In this document: positions 18,323-28,241 of the stretch, piece by piece
How the letters are laid out: the number at the start of each line of letters is the position of its first letter
How positions within the stretch are numbered: position 1 is the stretch's first letter
DNA from: Pseudoalteromonas rubra
GTDB taxonomy: Bacteria > Pseudomonadota > Gammaproteobacteria > Enterobacterales > Alteromonadaceae
DNA length: 64,000 nucleotides
Direction of reading: 5' to 3'
NCBI RefSeq assembly: GCF_000967655.1
Contig: NZ_JXYA01000016.1
Span: 62,001 to 126,000, forward strand
Notes under the pieces: generated by a model
Seen by the model: the letters and a program-made list of their open reading frames with translations, nothing else
Database searches by the model: none
What the model was told of the DNA's origin: nothing
Program-made: the position numbers and the translations under genes

Positions 18323-20743
18323 CTATTCATCAAAAAATGCATATAACTGGTTCAGTACTCGCTCTTGTTCTGTGTTGCTAATGGTAAATTCCAACCCATA
18401 GTAGGCATGCTCGTCTGTACGATCTTCTCTACGAATAACTCTGGCGGCCAGCTCAAGTGGGGTCTGTTCCATGTACTCAGAGTAATTTTTCTTGGGCCTG
18501 AATAAAGTCAGAGTAACTGTGCTGTTAATATCCAGCTCCTGATTCAATTGCTGACTTAAAATCACGCCACAGCCGACACAACTGAGTTCTCTTGTGATGG
18601 TAGAATAGATCTGATCACCGGTATCTATGTTCATCTTTATTTTTGCTTCTACTCGGTCAGAGCGCCTTTGTTCATGCTGTTGTTGAATGTACGTGTCTTT
18701 GTCTTCATCGAAGAAAAAGCCGTCCATCAGATTGTTCACAAGCTCTGAGGTCTGATATAAATCGCCTCCAATCATGGAGACCATCTGGGCTTTTTCTGCG
18801 TTTTGTTGAAGAGACGCAAATAAGTGCTGGAGCTTGAGCTGCATTTCTACCATCTGTTCACTTTGGTGATTTGAACGCTCGGCGATCTGCTCGTTGGCAG
18901 ATACTATCCGGTCAATGGTTTGAGTCATGGCTTTGAGTGCCTGACCACTTTCGTCAGAACGCACCTTACTAATATTAACTTGGTCAATGATATTGCTCAT
19001 TAAACTGATGACATCAGAAACCTTCGAAATTAACTGTGTAATAACCAGTCTGATCTCATCGGTTGACGCCGCGGTGCGCTTAGCCAGGCTTCTGACTTCG
19101 TCTGCAACCACAGCGAAGCCTCTGCCTTGTTCTCCTGCTCTGGCTGCTTCAATAGCGGCATTCAGTGCTATCAAAGCTGTCTGATCTGCGACTGTAGATA
19201 TTGCATCTGTTACGGTCTCGATTTGTTCACTTGCCGCTTGCAACTCCTGGACTTCTTTGGAGGCGGCTTCGACAACTTCAACGGTTCTGTTCATTTCCTC
19301 CAGATTACTGTTAACGGCTGCGATACCTGAATCGGCTTCTAGTCTGGCCTGATTGAGAACGCCCTTACTTTGGTCAATTGCATTACTGGATTCATGCAGC
19401 AAATCCATAAAGCAATCAATAACCAGCATGACTTCGCTGTAACTGTCATTTTCACTTTTAGCGACGGAACTGATCTCAGTGGCAATGGCTGCCACCTGAT
19501 GTGCTGAATGTCCAACTTGCCGCGACTGTCTTCTTACCGTAGAGATAGTTGCGGAAAGAGACAGGGTCATGTGATTGAAACTTTCAGACAGTTGGTTCAG
19601 TTCGTCCCTGTGACCTATCGAGAAGTAGCTTTCTTCAGTTTGAAAATTGCCAACGGAAATATTCTTTGCCCGATTGAGTAAAAGTTGAACACGTTGCTTG
19701 AGTTTGTTGCTGAAAAGCAGGCTGATTGAGCTAGCTATAGTCACCGTGATCAGAGAGGCTACAATAATCACGATAAACATATCGCTAAGTGAATTTTCCA
19801 CCATTGAAATCCCATCAGCAGAAACTTGGCCAACATGCACATTTAACTCACTGAGCAGACTAAAGATTTGTTTGGTCAAGGGTGAAATAACCTCTCGCAG
19901 GTGTTTGGTGGCGAAATTCGCATCCGGACTTGCTTGTTTTTCAAAGGCTAAAATCGTTAGTGGCGCTATTTTCTCCCGCTCTTCACTATAGGACGCCCAT
20001 AGTGTCATTTGCTCATCGCTGAACAGTTCCTCGTAATCATCCAAGATAGCAACAAAGGCGTCACTATTAGCAAACCAGGCTTGATCAAAGCCGTCGATGT
20101 TCTTTTGCTCTCTCGTCAACAAGTATGCGCGTAGTTCAGAAATTGCTGTGGCAAAACTTATCTTTGAATCTACCAGCAACTTGAACAACTCTATACGCTC
20201 TTCATCCGAGTCCTGTTCGAGTTCCGCATCTATGAGTTCTGACAAAAGTCTGACCATAGACTCGGCTAACGGAATAGCCTGGGTTACAAGTATTTTCACG
20301 GCAGGTTCGTTATCGACTGTATTACTGATGTCAGACACCACTTGTTGTTCGGACTTCAGTTGGTCTAAGTGTTGTTCAATGGTATTCAAAGTGTGATTAT
20401 CAAAGCCTGTTTTCTGAGCTAGCTGCTGCAGCTGGGTAAAGTGTCTGTTGATGTCATCCCAAGCTGCAAGTCTGGCTGAAATAGAGTTGAGCCTTTCTTG
20501 CGGGTTGTTCCCTGTAATGATTTGTTCTTTTAAAGATATTTGGGTCTCGAGTATGGCCATTCTTAAGTCTGAGTTTGCTTTCACCAGCGGTAAGGAAACG
20601 GATGAGTATTGGGTGAAGCTTTGCCCAATAGAACCTGTATTTAGGTAGACAAAAAAATTACTGAAGATACCAAGAGAAGTAATGATACCAAAAGCGATTA
20701 ACATTTGTATGGCGATACTTGGAGCGATACGTGATATATCCAT
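18323..20743 (-). CDS. Methyl-accepting chemotaxis protein with C-terminal PilZ domain
   Basis: This 806-residue membrane receptor combines chemotaxis signalling with a putative cyclic-di-GMP sensor. A first membrane helix (about 12-33) and a second (about 322-344) enclose a 290-residue helical periplasmic domain, followed by HAMP, a methyl-accepting coiled coil and the highly conserved hairpin tip ([23 protein letters not shown] is split by the usual E-A-A-R-A-G motif near residue 535). The last 120 residues resemble PilZ: RRSDR, then ELSCVGCG, close to the [DN]-x-S-x-x-G motif but with Glu first. It is transcribed towards fklB and is divergent from the peroxidase gene. Confidence 0.88.
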   Translation of the reverse strand: MDISRIAPSIAIQMLIAFGIITSLGIFSNFFVYLNTGSIGQSFTQYSSVSLPLVKANSDLRMAILETQISLKEQIITGNNPQERLNSISARLAAWDDINRHFTQLQQLAQKTGFDNHTLNTIEQHLDQLKSEQQVVSDISNTVDNEPAVKILVTQAIPLAESMVRLLSELIDAELEQDSDEERIELFKLLVDSKISFATAISELRAYLLTREQKNIDGFDQAWFANSDAFVAILDDYEELFSDEQMTLWASYSEEREKIAPLTILAFEKQASPDANFATKHLREVISPLTKQIFSLLSELNVHVGQVSADGISMVENSLSDMFIVIIVASLITVTIASSISLLFSNKLKQRVQLLLNRAKNISVGNFQTEESYFSIGHRDELNQLSESFNHMTLSLSATISTVRRQSRQVGHSAHQVAAIATEISSVAKSENDSYSEVMLVIDCFMDLLHESSNAIDQSKGVLNQARLEADSGIAAVNSNLEEMNRTVEVVEAASKEVQELQAASEQIETVTDAISTVADQTALIALNAAIEAARAGEQGRGFAVVADEVRSLAKRTAASTDEIRLVITQLISKVSDVISLMSNIIDQVNISKVRSDESGQALKAMTQTIDRIVSANEQIAERSNHQSEQMVEMQLKLQHLFASLQQNAEKAQMVSMIGGDLYQTSELVNNLMDGFFFDEDKDTYIQQQHEQRRSDRVEAKIKMNIDTGDQIYSTITRELSCVGCGVILSQQLNQELDINSTVTLTLFRPKKNYSEYMEQTPLELAARVIRREDRTDEHAYYGLEFTISNTEQERVLNQLYAFFDE

Positions 20744-20912
20744 CTGTTCTCACTTAATAAACTAGCACGGAAGAACCGCCTAAGCTGGTAAGGCAGTATT
20801 TATTTAACAAGTTGTATGTCGACGTAATTTATTTTTTGCATTATCGAAAAATATAGTCAATCCTTGCAGTAGGTCAAAAAACAATCCGGTTTTTGTCATT
20901 GAAGGGGGTAAA

Positions 20913-21905
20913 ATGAAGATAGTGCGACTGTTGGCTGTATTTGCACTGTATGCTTTGAGTATGCAGATATTGGCTAACAGCACGAGCGACTTGGGGAGTT
21001 TGGGTACGCCGGATATAGACGATATTGAATACCCTGATGATGAGGAGCCAAGTGAAAGAGAACTAGAGCTTGGCAAAATCTTGTTTTTTGACACACGCCT
21101 TTCAAGACACCAAAATCAGTCATGTGCCACTTGCCATAATCCGGAGCTTGGATTTAGTGACGGGCTTGCCAATGGCATCGGTAGTGGCGGGGCAATCTTA
21201 GGCCGAAATGCACCGCATCTTTATAATCTGGCCTGGTCAGTTTCTTTTTTCTGGGATGGCCGAGCTGGCTCACTGGAAGAACAAGCTTTGGGGCCGCTAG
21301 TCTCTGAATTAGAAATGCAGATGACACCCAAGGATGTGGTTAAACGGTTAGAAGAAGTCAAATTCTATAGAGATGAATTTACTCATATATACGGCGAAAT
21401 TTCATTCGAAAATGTAGGCAAGGCCATCGCGGCTTTTGAAAGAACAATTGTCAGCGATAACTCTGCATTTGACCAGTATCTTGCGGGCAATAAATCAGCC
21501 ATGTCTCCGTCAGCAATACGCGGCTTAAACGTGTTTGTTGGCAAAGGGAGGTGCACAAAATGCCATGATGGTGCAAACTTTACAGATGACAGTTTTCACA
21601 ATATTGGCATTGATAATCAGGATGATGGCCGATTCGAGTTTGATAAAAGTGTACAGTTTAAAGGGGCTTTCAAAACACCTGGATTGAGAAACATCATTAT
21701 GAGTGCACCTTATATGCATGATGGTTCACTTGGCACACTTGAAGAGGTGGTAGAACACTATAACCAGGGTGCTGCCGGTGTTAAAAATGTAAGCCCGCTG
21801 ATTGTCCCGCTTAATTTATCAATTCAGGAAAAGGCTGATTTGGTTGCCTTTATGGCAGCCCTGACTGACCCCGTTGTTGTCCAACGGCCAAGCATTCCAA
21901 AATAG
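20913..21905 (+). CDS. Di-heme cytochrome c peroxidase / MauG-family protein
   Basis: The 330-residue exported protein carries two c-type heme sites, CATCH (near residue 71) and CTKCH (near residue 211), and the family segments SFFWDGRAGSLEEQALGPL, FKTPGLRN and APYMHDGSLGTLEEVVEHY. A signal peptide covers about residues 1-21, followed by an acidic linker (DIDDIEYPDDEEPSE). Family members reduce hydrogen peroxide or, as MauG does, oxidise a protein partner. It is the first gene of a cluster with a cupredoxin (11 bases on) and a cytochrome P460, so it may act on or with them. GAAGGGGG precedes the ATG. Whether it is a peroxidase or a maturation enzyme is undecided. Confidence 0.9.
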   Translation: MKIVRLLAVFALYALSMQILANSTSDLGSLGTPDIDDIEYPDDEEPSERELELGKILFFDTRLSRHQNQSCATCHNPELGFSDGLANGIGSGGAILGRNAPHLYNLAWSVSFFWDGRAGSLEEQALGPLVSELEMQMTPKDVVKRLEEVKFYRDEFTHIYGEISFENVGKAIAAFERTIVSDNSAFDQYLAGNKSAMSPSAIRGLNVFVGKGRCTKCHDGANFTDDSFHNIGIDNQDDGRFEFDKSVQFKGAFKTPGLRNIIMSAPYMHDGSLGTLEEVVEHYNQGAAGVKNVSPLIVPLNLSIQEKADLVAFMAALTDPVVVQRPSIPK

Positions 21906-21915
21906 AGGTAATACC

Positions 21916-22524
21916 ATGATTAAACGCACGCTACTCACGTTCGGCCTTTGCATGGTTTTCGATGTACAAGCCGCAACACTAACGGGGGAGTTATCCTTTG
22001 TGAAAAAGCCACCCTTTGTAGGTATTCTTTATGCAAAAGGAGGTCAAGGGCCTAAAGCCGCAGAACTAGATCAGGCGAATAAGGTCTTCGATAAAAAAGT
22101 GGTTATTGTTGGTCAGAATGGAGAAATTACGTTCAAGAATTCAGACGAATTTCAGCATAATATTTTTGCTAATGACCCGAACTCAGGCGTTAAGTTTGAT
22201 GTGGGTTTGATGAATCAGGGGCAGACAACGAAAATAGCGGCTAATTGGTCCGAAAATACGCTGACCCGCATTGGGTGCAAAATTCACCCTAAAATGCGCA
22301 GCTATATTGCCAATGTAAATTCAGATGCCTATCAGGTTTTGCCTTTTACGAAAAAACAAAAATCTTATTCAATCGAATTAGATGCAGGGTCTGCCACCAC
22401 ATTTGTCCTACAAATCCCTAAGTATGATCCCGTTGAAGTAACGCTGTCACCCGGAGAGGTAAAGTCAGTAGAGGTATTGTATAAAGGAAAGCTAAGAGCA
22501 AATCTATCTTTGACTCTAAAATAA
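21916..22524 (+). CDS. Exported cupredoxin-like (methylamine utilization type) protein
   Basis: This 202-residue periplasmic protein starts at the ATG at 21916 (MIKRTLLTFGLCMVFDVQA, signal peptide to about residue 19), with AGAGGT upstream. A plastocyanin-like fold is indicated by ITFKNSDEFQHNIFAND and RIGCKIHPKM: histidine, then cysteine, histidine and methionine in the C-x3-H-x2-M spacing of a type 1 copper site. About 70 further residues follow (from residue 135) as a predicted beta domain. Such proteins shuttle electrons between periplasmic enzymes. It lies between the di-heme peroxidase and the P460 gene with tiny gaps, so one operon is likely. Confidence 0.82.
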   Translation: MIKRTLLTFGLCMVFDVQAATLTGELSFVKKPPFVGILYAKGGQGPKAAELDQANKVFDKKVVIVGQNGEITFKNSDEFQHNIFANDPNSGVKFDVGLMNQGQTTKIAANWSENTLTRIGCKIHPKMRSYIANVNSDAYQVLPFTKKQKSYSIELDAGSATTFVLQIPKYDPVEVTLSPGEVKSVEVLYKGKLRANLSLTLK

Positions 22525-22534
22525 GGCGCAGTGT

Positions 22535-23116
22535 ATGAAACGGGTATTGCTATCGATGGCGGGAAGTCTGATCGCTATTTCGAGTCAAGTTACAGCAGAT
22601 CCATTTGGCGTATATCCATTTAAAATCCCAGAGCAGTATCGGGCAGAGCTGAAAGGGTATCGCACACAATGGAAACGTGTAACAGGGTTTGAACACTCTG
22701 GGTTACATTGGCAACAATTTATCGTTGTATTTCTTAATAAGGACGCGCGAGTATACGAAAGCAACTATCTGGAGTACCTGCGACTCTATCAGGATTATGA
22801 TGAGGATGAAGACGAAGAAGAGCCTGTGCCTAATTTTAAGTCATACTCTGAAGGCACGATTGTGTTGAAGGAAAACTTTTCCGCGCAGTCAGGTTCTCCT
22901 CACGAGGCCCTGACCATTACTATGATGATTAAGCGCCAGCCTGGTTATTCACCCACACATGGAGATTGGGAATACGTGCAGTTTGATAATCAAGGGAAAG
23001 TGCTACTGGCTGGCAAGGGCTCAGACAGTGCAATCCAAAAAGTCTGTGCCAGCTGTCACGAAAGCATCAAAGAGCGGGATTATATCTTTGCCAATTTCTA
23101 TTCAAAAAGTAAATAA
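22535..23116 (+). CDS. Cytochrome P460 family protein
   Basis: A 193-residue exported cytochrome with a signal peptide (about 1-21) and one c-type heme site, CASCHE, near the C-terminus. The P460 features are YSEGTIVLKENF and MMIKRQPGYSPTHGDWEY; in studied P460 proteins a lysine is cross-linked to the heme and the enzyme oxidises hydroxylamine or detoxifies nitric oxide. Which lysine would do so here cannot be decided from sequence alone. An acidic stretch (DYDEDEDEEEP) interrupts the beta-sheet region. It is the last gene of the peroxidase-cupredoxin-P460 set, 10 bases after the cupredoxin stop. Confidence 0.85.
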   Translation: MKRVLLSMAGSLIAISSQVTADPFGVYPFKIPEQYRAELKGYRTQWKRVTGFEHSGLHWQQFIVVFLNKDARVYESNYLEYLRLYQDYDEDEDEEEPVPNFKSYSEGTIVLKENFSAQSGSPHEALTITMMIKRQPGYSPTHGDWEYVQFDNQGKVLLAGKGSDSAIQKVCASCHESIKERDYIFANFYSKSK

Positions 23117-23259
23117 GGATTCGAATCTTTTATTTTCAGGGGTATAGAAAAGAGTGAGCATAGCAGGCGCTATGCGACACTATTATAAATCTTCAATTTT
23201 AAATTTTTTGTTAACGTGATATTTGTTGTGTTTAATATTTATACAACATGGAGCGCGTT

Positions 23260-24477
23260 ATGTTTAAGAAAACCTGTCTTACTTTAGCTGTGGCTATATC
23301 CGGCCTGTCAATGCAGTCGGCATGGGCACAAGATGCCTATTGTCCACGAGTTGAAGGCTTTTATTCTACCTGGGATCACCCGGCGGGTGGTCAACTGGAT
23401 GTTCAGGACCTGGCTACCGATAAACTCACCCATATTATAGTGGCATTTGCCTATCCCAATGCCGATGGCACGCTGAATACACTTGAAGCTGATCGCTATA
23501 TCGATGACATTGTGGCACATGCTCATGCTAACAACACAGGCGTCATGATCTCAGTGGGCGGTGCCGGCGTCGATTTTCTGTCTATGGATGAGCAGGCACG
23601 GACCAATCTGGTAAAAAACCTGGTTGCTTATGCCGAGTTACACAAGTTAGACGGTATTGATGTCGACTGGGAAGACTGGAGCACATACAACCAGCCAAAC
23701 CCAGTGGAAAGTGGTTATCTGCTGGACCTGGTAAAAGATTTGAGAGCAGCTTTACCTGCGCACCTGGAGGTGAGTGTTGATGTTCAGGCAGGTGGCTGGT
23801 CCGGGATTAACTTCCACCCGGACTTAGATGAGCATGCCGATTACATACGTTTCATGGCCTATGACTATACCGGCGGCTGGGGTGGCTCACCGAAAAACCA
23901 CCATGCTGCCTGGTCTTATATCCACGATGGCTTGGTTAATCCTGCCCAATGGAGCCAGAGCATGATCACTAAGTATGACGTGCGCAAAACCAGCTTAGGT
24001 ATTCCTTTTTACAATAAGTCCTTCCCGGATGGGGTGAGTGGCCCTGTGATGACTTATACGGCGCGAGACATTGTAGAAACCTTTGTTGACGGGCTCGGCG
24101 TAGATTACAACGCGGGCTTTTATGAGCTGGATAACTACCTGCATTTTTGGGAGACACCGGAGCTGGTGCGTACCAAGTCACAGTTTGTTGCCGACAATGG
24201 TTATCCGGGCATTTTTATCTGGGAGCTGCATCAGGACGCGCGCGGTGAGAATAAGTTGCTGGATGCCATTGGTGAAGTCTTACCTAAATGTCAGCCTTGT
24301 GCCGAGTCCTGGCAAGCTTATCCGAGTGTGTATCACACAGGGGACGTCGTGAGCTTTGCTGGAAAAAACTGGCACGTTAATGGAGGGCCTTTGCATGGGG
24401 TTGCGCCTATGACCGAAGGACATGCGCACAGATACAGCGAATTGGGTGCGTGCCAGAATTATGTTGCAGCGCAATAA
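23260..24477 (+). CDS. Secreted chitinase, glycoside hydrolase family 18
   Basis: The 405-residue secreted enzyme should hydrolyse chitin. Signal peptide: MFKKTCLTLAVAISGLSMQS to AWA-QD. The GH18 domain (about 30-335) carries the signature LDGIDVDWED, with D131, D134, D136 and catalytic acid E138; the substrate-assist partners appear in FMAYDYTGGWGG. After a CxxC (CQPC) linker a short C-terminal domain (about 348-405) resembles a CBM5/12 chitin-binding module: WQAYPSVYHTGDVVSFAGKNW. The start at 23260 has GGAG six bases before it; the first in-frame ATG, four codons earlier, lacks a site. It is monocistronic. Confidence 0.93.
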   Translation: MFKKTCLTLAVAISGLSMQSAWAQDAYCPRVEGFYSTWDHPAGGQLDVQDLATDKLTHIIVAFAYPNADGTLNTLEADRYIDDIVAHAHANNTGVMISVGGAGVDFLSMDEQARTNLVKNLVAYAELHKLDGIDVDWEDWSTYNQPNPVESGYLLDLVKDLRAALPAHLEVSVDVQAGGWSGINFHPDLDEHADYIRFMAYDYTGGWGGSPKNHHAAWSYIHDGLVNPAQWSQSMITKYDVRKTSLGIPFYNKSFPDGVSGPVMTYTARDIVETFVDGLGVDYNAGFYELDNYLHFWETPELVRTKSQFVADNGYPGIFIWELHQDARGENKLLDAIGEVLPKCQPCAESWQAYPSVYHTGDVVSFAGKNWHVNGGPLHGVAPMTEGHAHRYSELGACQNYVAAQ

Positions 24478-24494
24478 ATAAGTCCAACAGGCAT

Positions 24495-24521
24495 AAAAAA
24501 AGCCCCAAAACGGGGCTTTTC
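24495..24521. terminator. Bidirectional terminator between chitinase and asnS
   Basis: AAAAAAGCCCC and GGGGCTTTT form a GC-rich stem with a five-base loop. Both strands show an A tract before and a T tract after, so it can end both convergent genes. Confidence 0.88.
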
Positions 24522-24535
24522 AAAACTAAATTAGA

Positions 24536-25933
24536 TTAGTAAGTTGCACTACCTTTGGTGCGCGGGAAGGCGATAACGTCACGGACGTTGCCCATACCGG
24601 TTACATATGCAACCAGGCGCTCAAAGCCCAGACCGAAGCCTGAGTGCGGTACGGTGCCGTATTTACGCAGGTCGCGGTACCAGCTGTAGTCTTCTTTATC
24701 CAGACCCATTTCTTCCAGTCGCTTATCAAGCACATCCAGACGCTCTTCACGCTGAGAGCCACCGATGATCTCACCGATGCCCGGTGCAACAACGTCCATT
24801 GCGGCAACGGTTTTGCCGTCTTCGTTCTGGCGCATGTAGAAAGCTTTGATGTCACGCGGGTAGTTTTTGATAACAACCGGCGCATTAAAGTGCTCTTCTG
24901 CCAGGTAACGCTCGTGCTCGGATTGCAGATCTACGCCCCAGTCAACCGGGAATTCAAACTTCTTACCACAGTTTTTCAGGATCTCGACGGCATCGGTGTA
25001 ATCAACCTGTGCGAAGTCTTTGTCGATAAAGGACTCCAGACGCGTGATTGCCTGTTTTTCGATGCGTTGTGCGAAGAACTCCATGTCGTCACGGCGCTCT
25101 TCCAATACCGCTTTAAAGGCATATTTCAGCATGTCTTCAGCAAGGGCCGCAATGTCGTCCAGATCGGCAAACGCTACTTCCGGCTCAACCATCCAGAATT
25201 CCGCCAGGTGACGCGAGGTATTCGAGTTTTCTGCGCGGAATGTTGGGCCAAACGTATAGATTTTTGACATGGCGCTGGCATACGTTTCGCCGTTCAGCTG
25301 ACCAGATACGGTCAGGAAAGCTTCTTTGCCAAAAAAGTCTTCGCTGTAATCAATGTCGCCCTTGTCTGTGCGCGGCAGGTTTTGCATATCCAGTGTAGAA
25401 ACACGGAACATTTCGCCCGCACCTTCACAGTCACTTGCTGTGATGATAGGGGTGCTGATCCACATGTAGCCTCTTTCGTGGAAGAAACGGTGGATTGCTT
25501 GCGACAAACAGTTACGAACGCGAGTAACCGCGCCAATAACGTTGGTGCGTGGACGCAGGTGTGCATGCTCACGCAGATATTCGATGCTGTGACGCTTTGC
25601 TGCCATCGGATAAGTATCCGGATTCTCAACCCAGCCCAGTACTTCTACTTTGTTAGCCTGAATTTCAAAAGCCTGGCCCTGACCTTCAGAGGCCACCAGA
25701 ACACCGGTCACGGCCACAGAGCAGCCAGCGGTAAGACGAGTCACTTCTTCATAATTATTAAGCGAATTAGGGACTACGGCTTGAATAGGATCGAAACAAG
25801 AACCGTCATGGACGGCTAGGAATGAAATACCCGCTTTTGAATCGCGTCGTGTACGGATCCAGCCTTTTACAGTAACCTGGCTGTCTACCGCAACGGTGCC
25901 TGCTAGTAGCTCCGTTATCGCTGTGTGGCTCAT
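24536..25933 (-). CDS. asnS: Asparaginyl-tRNA synthetase
   Basis: AsnRS charges tRNA-Asn. The 465-residue class IIb enzyme has an N-terminal OB-fold anticodon-binding domain ([25 protein letters not shown] is the beta-1 region, broken by the usual R-x-x-R) and a catalytic domain with motif 2 at about residues 216-230 ([17 protein letters not shown] region) and motif 3 [15 protein letters not shown] near the C-terminus. GGAG lies seven bases from the ATG. The length matches E. coli AsnS (466). A long antisense frame exists but is a shadow. Confidence 0.97.
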   Translation of the reverse strand: MSHTAITELLAGTVAVDSQVTVKGWIRTRRDSKAGISFLAVHDGSCFDPIQAVVPNSLNNYEEVTRLTAGCSVAVTGVLVASEGQGQAFEIQANKVEVLGWVENPDTYPMAAKRHSIEYLREHAHLRPRTNVIGAVTRVRNCLSQAIHRFFHERGYMWISTPIITASDCEGAGEMFRVSTLDMQNLPRTDKGDIDYSEDFFGKEAFLTVSGQLNGETYASAMSKIYTFGPTFRAENSNTSRHLAEFWMVEPEVAFADLDDIAALAEDMLKYAFKAVLEERRDDMEFFAQRIEKQAITRLESFIDKDFAQVDYTDAVEILKNCGKKFEFPVDWGVDLQSEHERYLAEEHFNAPVVIKNYPRDIKAFYMRQNEDGKTVAAMDVVAPGIGEIIGGSQREERLDVLDKRLEEMGLDKEDYSWYRDLRKYGTVPHSGFGLGFERLVAYVTGMGNVRDVIAFPRTKGSATY

Positions 25934-26294
25934 CTTTACTCCAAAATGATTATTTATAATTAGTCTGTTGCGTGTGTTGTTTAACTCACTGCCATGACCA
26001 CGCTTTTTGCGCAGTCAGCTATGTCGTATCTTACCTGCGATAGACGCATAAAAAAACCATCAAATGCGGGTGCAGGGTAATTTCTTTGGGCTTTTTTGCA
26101 CTTGGCCGCAGTCAGTGCAAAACTATTGGCTGATATTTGCGCAATATGACATTTTTTTGTGGAAAAGTGTGGCCAGGTTGAGGGGCTGACACTAAAAAAG
26201 CGCGGCCATTTGCCTGATGAATTACTTAAATGCAAAATTTATGGCATTATATCTGCCTACTACTAAGAAAAACTGGATATAAGTCGTTCAATAG
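25934..26294. other. Intergenic region between asnS and the P-loop kinase gene
   Basis: These 361 bases lie between divergent genes and should hold both promoters. One minus-strand frame of 84 codons occurs but lacks a ribosome binding site and reads as low-complexity. No hairpin with T tract, riboswitch or small RNA was recognised. Confidence 0.5.
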
Positions 26295-26729
26295 ATGAAA
26301 CAGGCATTTATATTACGGGGATTACCTGGCTCTGGGAAAACACATTACGCTTACGCACTGGCAGACGAGCTGGTCGCAGGCGATGAAACGCAATTCATCA
26401 TTTGCTCTACCGATGATTACTTTCATAATGAGCAGGGCGAATATCATTTTGAAAAGTTCAGACTGCCGGAATACCATAATCTGAACCTGGCACGCTTTAT
26501 CAATGCGCTGGCTGAGGGGATCCCGCTGGTGATAGCTGATAACACCAATATCAAACGCTGGGAGTTTGTTGCTTACACCAGTGCAGCACAGGCGATGGGG
26601 TATCAGGTCAAAGAAGTGATAGTCGGCGAAGTGAAAGATAAGTCAATGCAGCACTTATATGCTAAACGTAACACGCATGGTGTGGCACTGAGAACTATTA
26701 GTAAAATGGCCTATATGTTTGAGTGGTAG
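26295..26729 (+). CDS. Small P-loop nucleotide kinase, N4BP2/polynucleotide kinase-like
   Basis: This 144-residue cytoplasmic protein starts MKQAFILRGLPGSGKTHYA, a Walker A motif at residues 9-16. It has STDDYF at the end of the second strand, an H-NLNLARFINALAEG helix and VIADNTNIKRWEF, which together match AAA-like kinases related to the C-terminal domain of N4BP2 and phage polynucleotide kinase. Its substrate is unknown; nucleic-acid 5' ends or small molecules are possible. It is shorter than most characterised relatives. No clear ribosome binding site precedes the ATG. It stands alone, convergent with the aminomutase gene. Confidence 0.78.
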   Translation: MKQAFILRGLPGSGKTHYAYALADELVAGDETQFIICSTDDYFHNEQGEYHFEKFRLPEYHNLNLARFINALAEGIPLVIADNTNIKRWEFVAYTSAAQAMGYQVKEVIVGEVKDKSMQHLYAKRNTHGVALRTISKMAYMFEW

Positions 26730-26752
26730 TTGCAATAAGCTATTATCTGAAA

Positions 26753-26785
26753 AGAAAAAGCCGACAATGTTGTCGGCTTTCTTGT
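26753..26785. terminator. Bidirectional terminator
   Basis: AAAGCCGACAA and TTGTCGGCTTT form an 11-base stem. On the minus strand it is followed by TTTTTCTTTT, so it terminates the aminomutase transcript well; the plus-strand tail is weaker. Confidence 0.85.
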
Positions 26786-26796
26786 AACTTGAACCC

Positions 26797-28134
26797 TTAC
26801 ATGGCTTCGTATTCGTCCTGCCAGAAGAATTTTTCCTCACCAAATGCCGGCTTAAGGCCATCCAGCCAGGTCGCTTCTTCATCGTATTTTGCAAAGAAAG
26901 GCCTTTGCACCCAGTCCGGGTTACGGGCCTGAATAAAGCGTAATACAAACACTTTTTCGCCGTTGATTTCTGTCACACCCGAGACTTCAACCTTACCCGG
27001 CCCGGCACTCATGGAAGGTCCACGCACCGTACGGCTCACACCCGATACCTCTTTATAGGCATCGCGGAAGATTTCCCAGGTCTTGTAAAGCGGCAATTCA
27101 AAGTAACGTTTAGCACCGGTATCACGCTCTATGAACATGTAGTAGGGGATCATGCCCATTTGTGTTTGCTCTTTCCACATCTCAGACCACATTTTAGGGT
27201 CTGTGTTGAGGTGGTTAAGCAAAGGCGCCTGAGTACGGATCTGTACACCAGTCTTGCGCAGCAATTTAATCGCTTCTTTGGCAATGTCAGTGCGTAGCTC
27301 TTGCTTGTGATTAACGTGCGCCATAATAGACACGTGCTTACCAGCGTCAACCAGCTCTTTAAGCAGGGCTAACAAGTCTTGTGCGTCCGGATCGGTCACA
27401 TAACGGAATGGCCAGAAAGTCAGAGACTTAGTACCGATACGGATCGTACGAATATGATCAAAGCGCGGCTCTTTCAGCGCTTCCAGGTATTTACGTAGCT
27501 TAACAGTACGCATAACCATAGGGTCACCGCCTGTCATAAGCAGATCGGTCACTTCTGTGTGCTCTTCCAGATAGCTGTGTAGCAGATCTTCGTCGTTGTT
27601 GTTAAAGCGGGTTGCTTTGCCAACGAACTGTGCCCAGCGGAAACAGAAAGTACAGTAAGAGTGGCAGTACTGGCCCTGTGCCGGGAAAAACAGCACGGTT
27701 TCTTTGTATTTGTGCTGAATGCCTTCAACGCGCTCACCGTCAAAGGTGGGGACGTTTTTGTCCATCTGACCGGCTGGATGCGGATTAAGCTTTTGTCTTA
27801 ACTTGGTTGATAGCTCAAAAAGTTCTTCTGGCGTGTGTTCACGCTTAAGCAGCGCGGCCATTTCTTCGTAAGACTCGTCGTCCAGCATGCCACGCTGAGG
27901 GAAAGTAAGCTGAAAAACGGGGTCGTTAGGTACCTTGTCCCAGTCAATCAGTTCATCAATAACATAGTTGTTCACGCGGAAAGGGAAAACGTTTGCAACC
28001 ACCTTCATCTGGAAGCGCAGGTGCTCAGGCAGTTTTTCAAGTTGCTCAATTTTGTCAATCTGACGGTGTTGATAAACAGTAAAGCGCGGTGGCTGATAAG
28101 CTTCAGCTGGCTGCAATTTGACGGTTTGTTGCAT
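26797..28134 (-). CDS. KamA-family radical SAM aminomutase
   Basis: This 445-residue protein belongs to the lysine 2,3-aminomutase family, PLP-dependent radical SAM enzymes that shift an amino group. The cluster motif CHSYCTFC (C-x3-C-x2-C) is present, followed by FRWAQFVG, then MTGGDPMVMR and IRIGTKSLTFWPFRY. The start at 28134 (MQQTVKLQPAEAYQPPRF) matches the family; the open frame runs 44 codons further through AT-rich sequence. It is about 100 residues longer than EpmB (which acts on elongation factor P), closer to free amino acid aminomutases, but the substrate is not decided. No transporter or acetyltransferase (as in beta-lysine osmolyte loci) is beside it. It follows bioA. Confidence 0.82.
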   Translation of the reverse strand: MQQTVKLQPAEAYQPPRFTVYQHRQIDKIEQLEKLPEHLRFQMKVVANVFPFRVNNYVIDELIDWDKVPNDPVFQLTFPQRGMLDDESYEEMAALLKREHTPEELFELSTKLRQKLNPHPAGQMDKNVPTFDGERVEGIQHKYKETVLFFPAQGQYCHSYCTFCFRWAQFVGKATRFNNNDEDLLHSYLEEHTEVTDLLMTGGDPMVMRTVKLRKYLEALKEPRFDHIRTIRIGTKSLTFWPFRYVTDPDAQDLLALLKELVDAGKHVSIMAHVNHKQELRTDIAKEAIKLLRKTGVQIRTQAPLLNHLNTDPKMWSEMWKEQTQMGMIPYYMFIERDTGAKRYFELPLYKTWEIFRDAYKEVSGVSRTVRGPSMSAGPGKVEVSGVTEINGEKVFVLRFIQARNPDWVQRPFFAKYDEEATWLDGLKPAFGEEKFFWQDEYEAM

Positions 28135-28241
28135 AGTTACTCGATTCTCAACTCTATTTCGAAATTTACAATCAAAGTCGCCTAGTCTAACAAAGCCGTG
28201 AAATGATTTCAGGTACAAACGATGAAATATCTTAAATAATT

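Noticed and set aside
24644..25267. 207-codon frame antisense to asnS
   Set aside because: Shadow of a conserved synthetase with high third-position GC; no recognisable protein.
25981..26235. 84-codon minus-strand frame between asnS and the kinase gene
   Set aside because: No ribosome binding site or conserved pattern; looks random.
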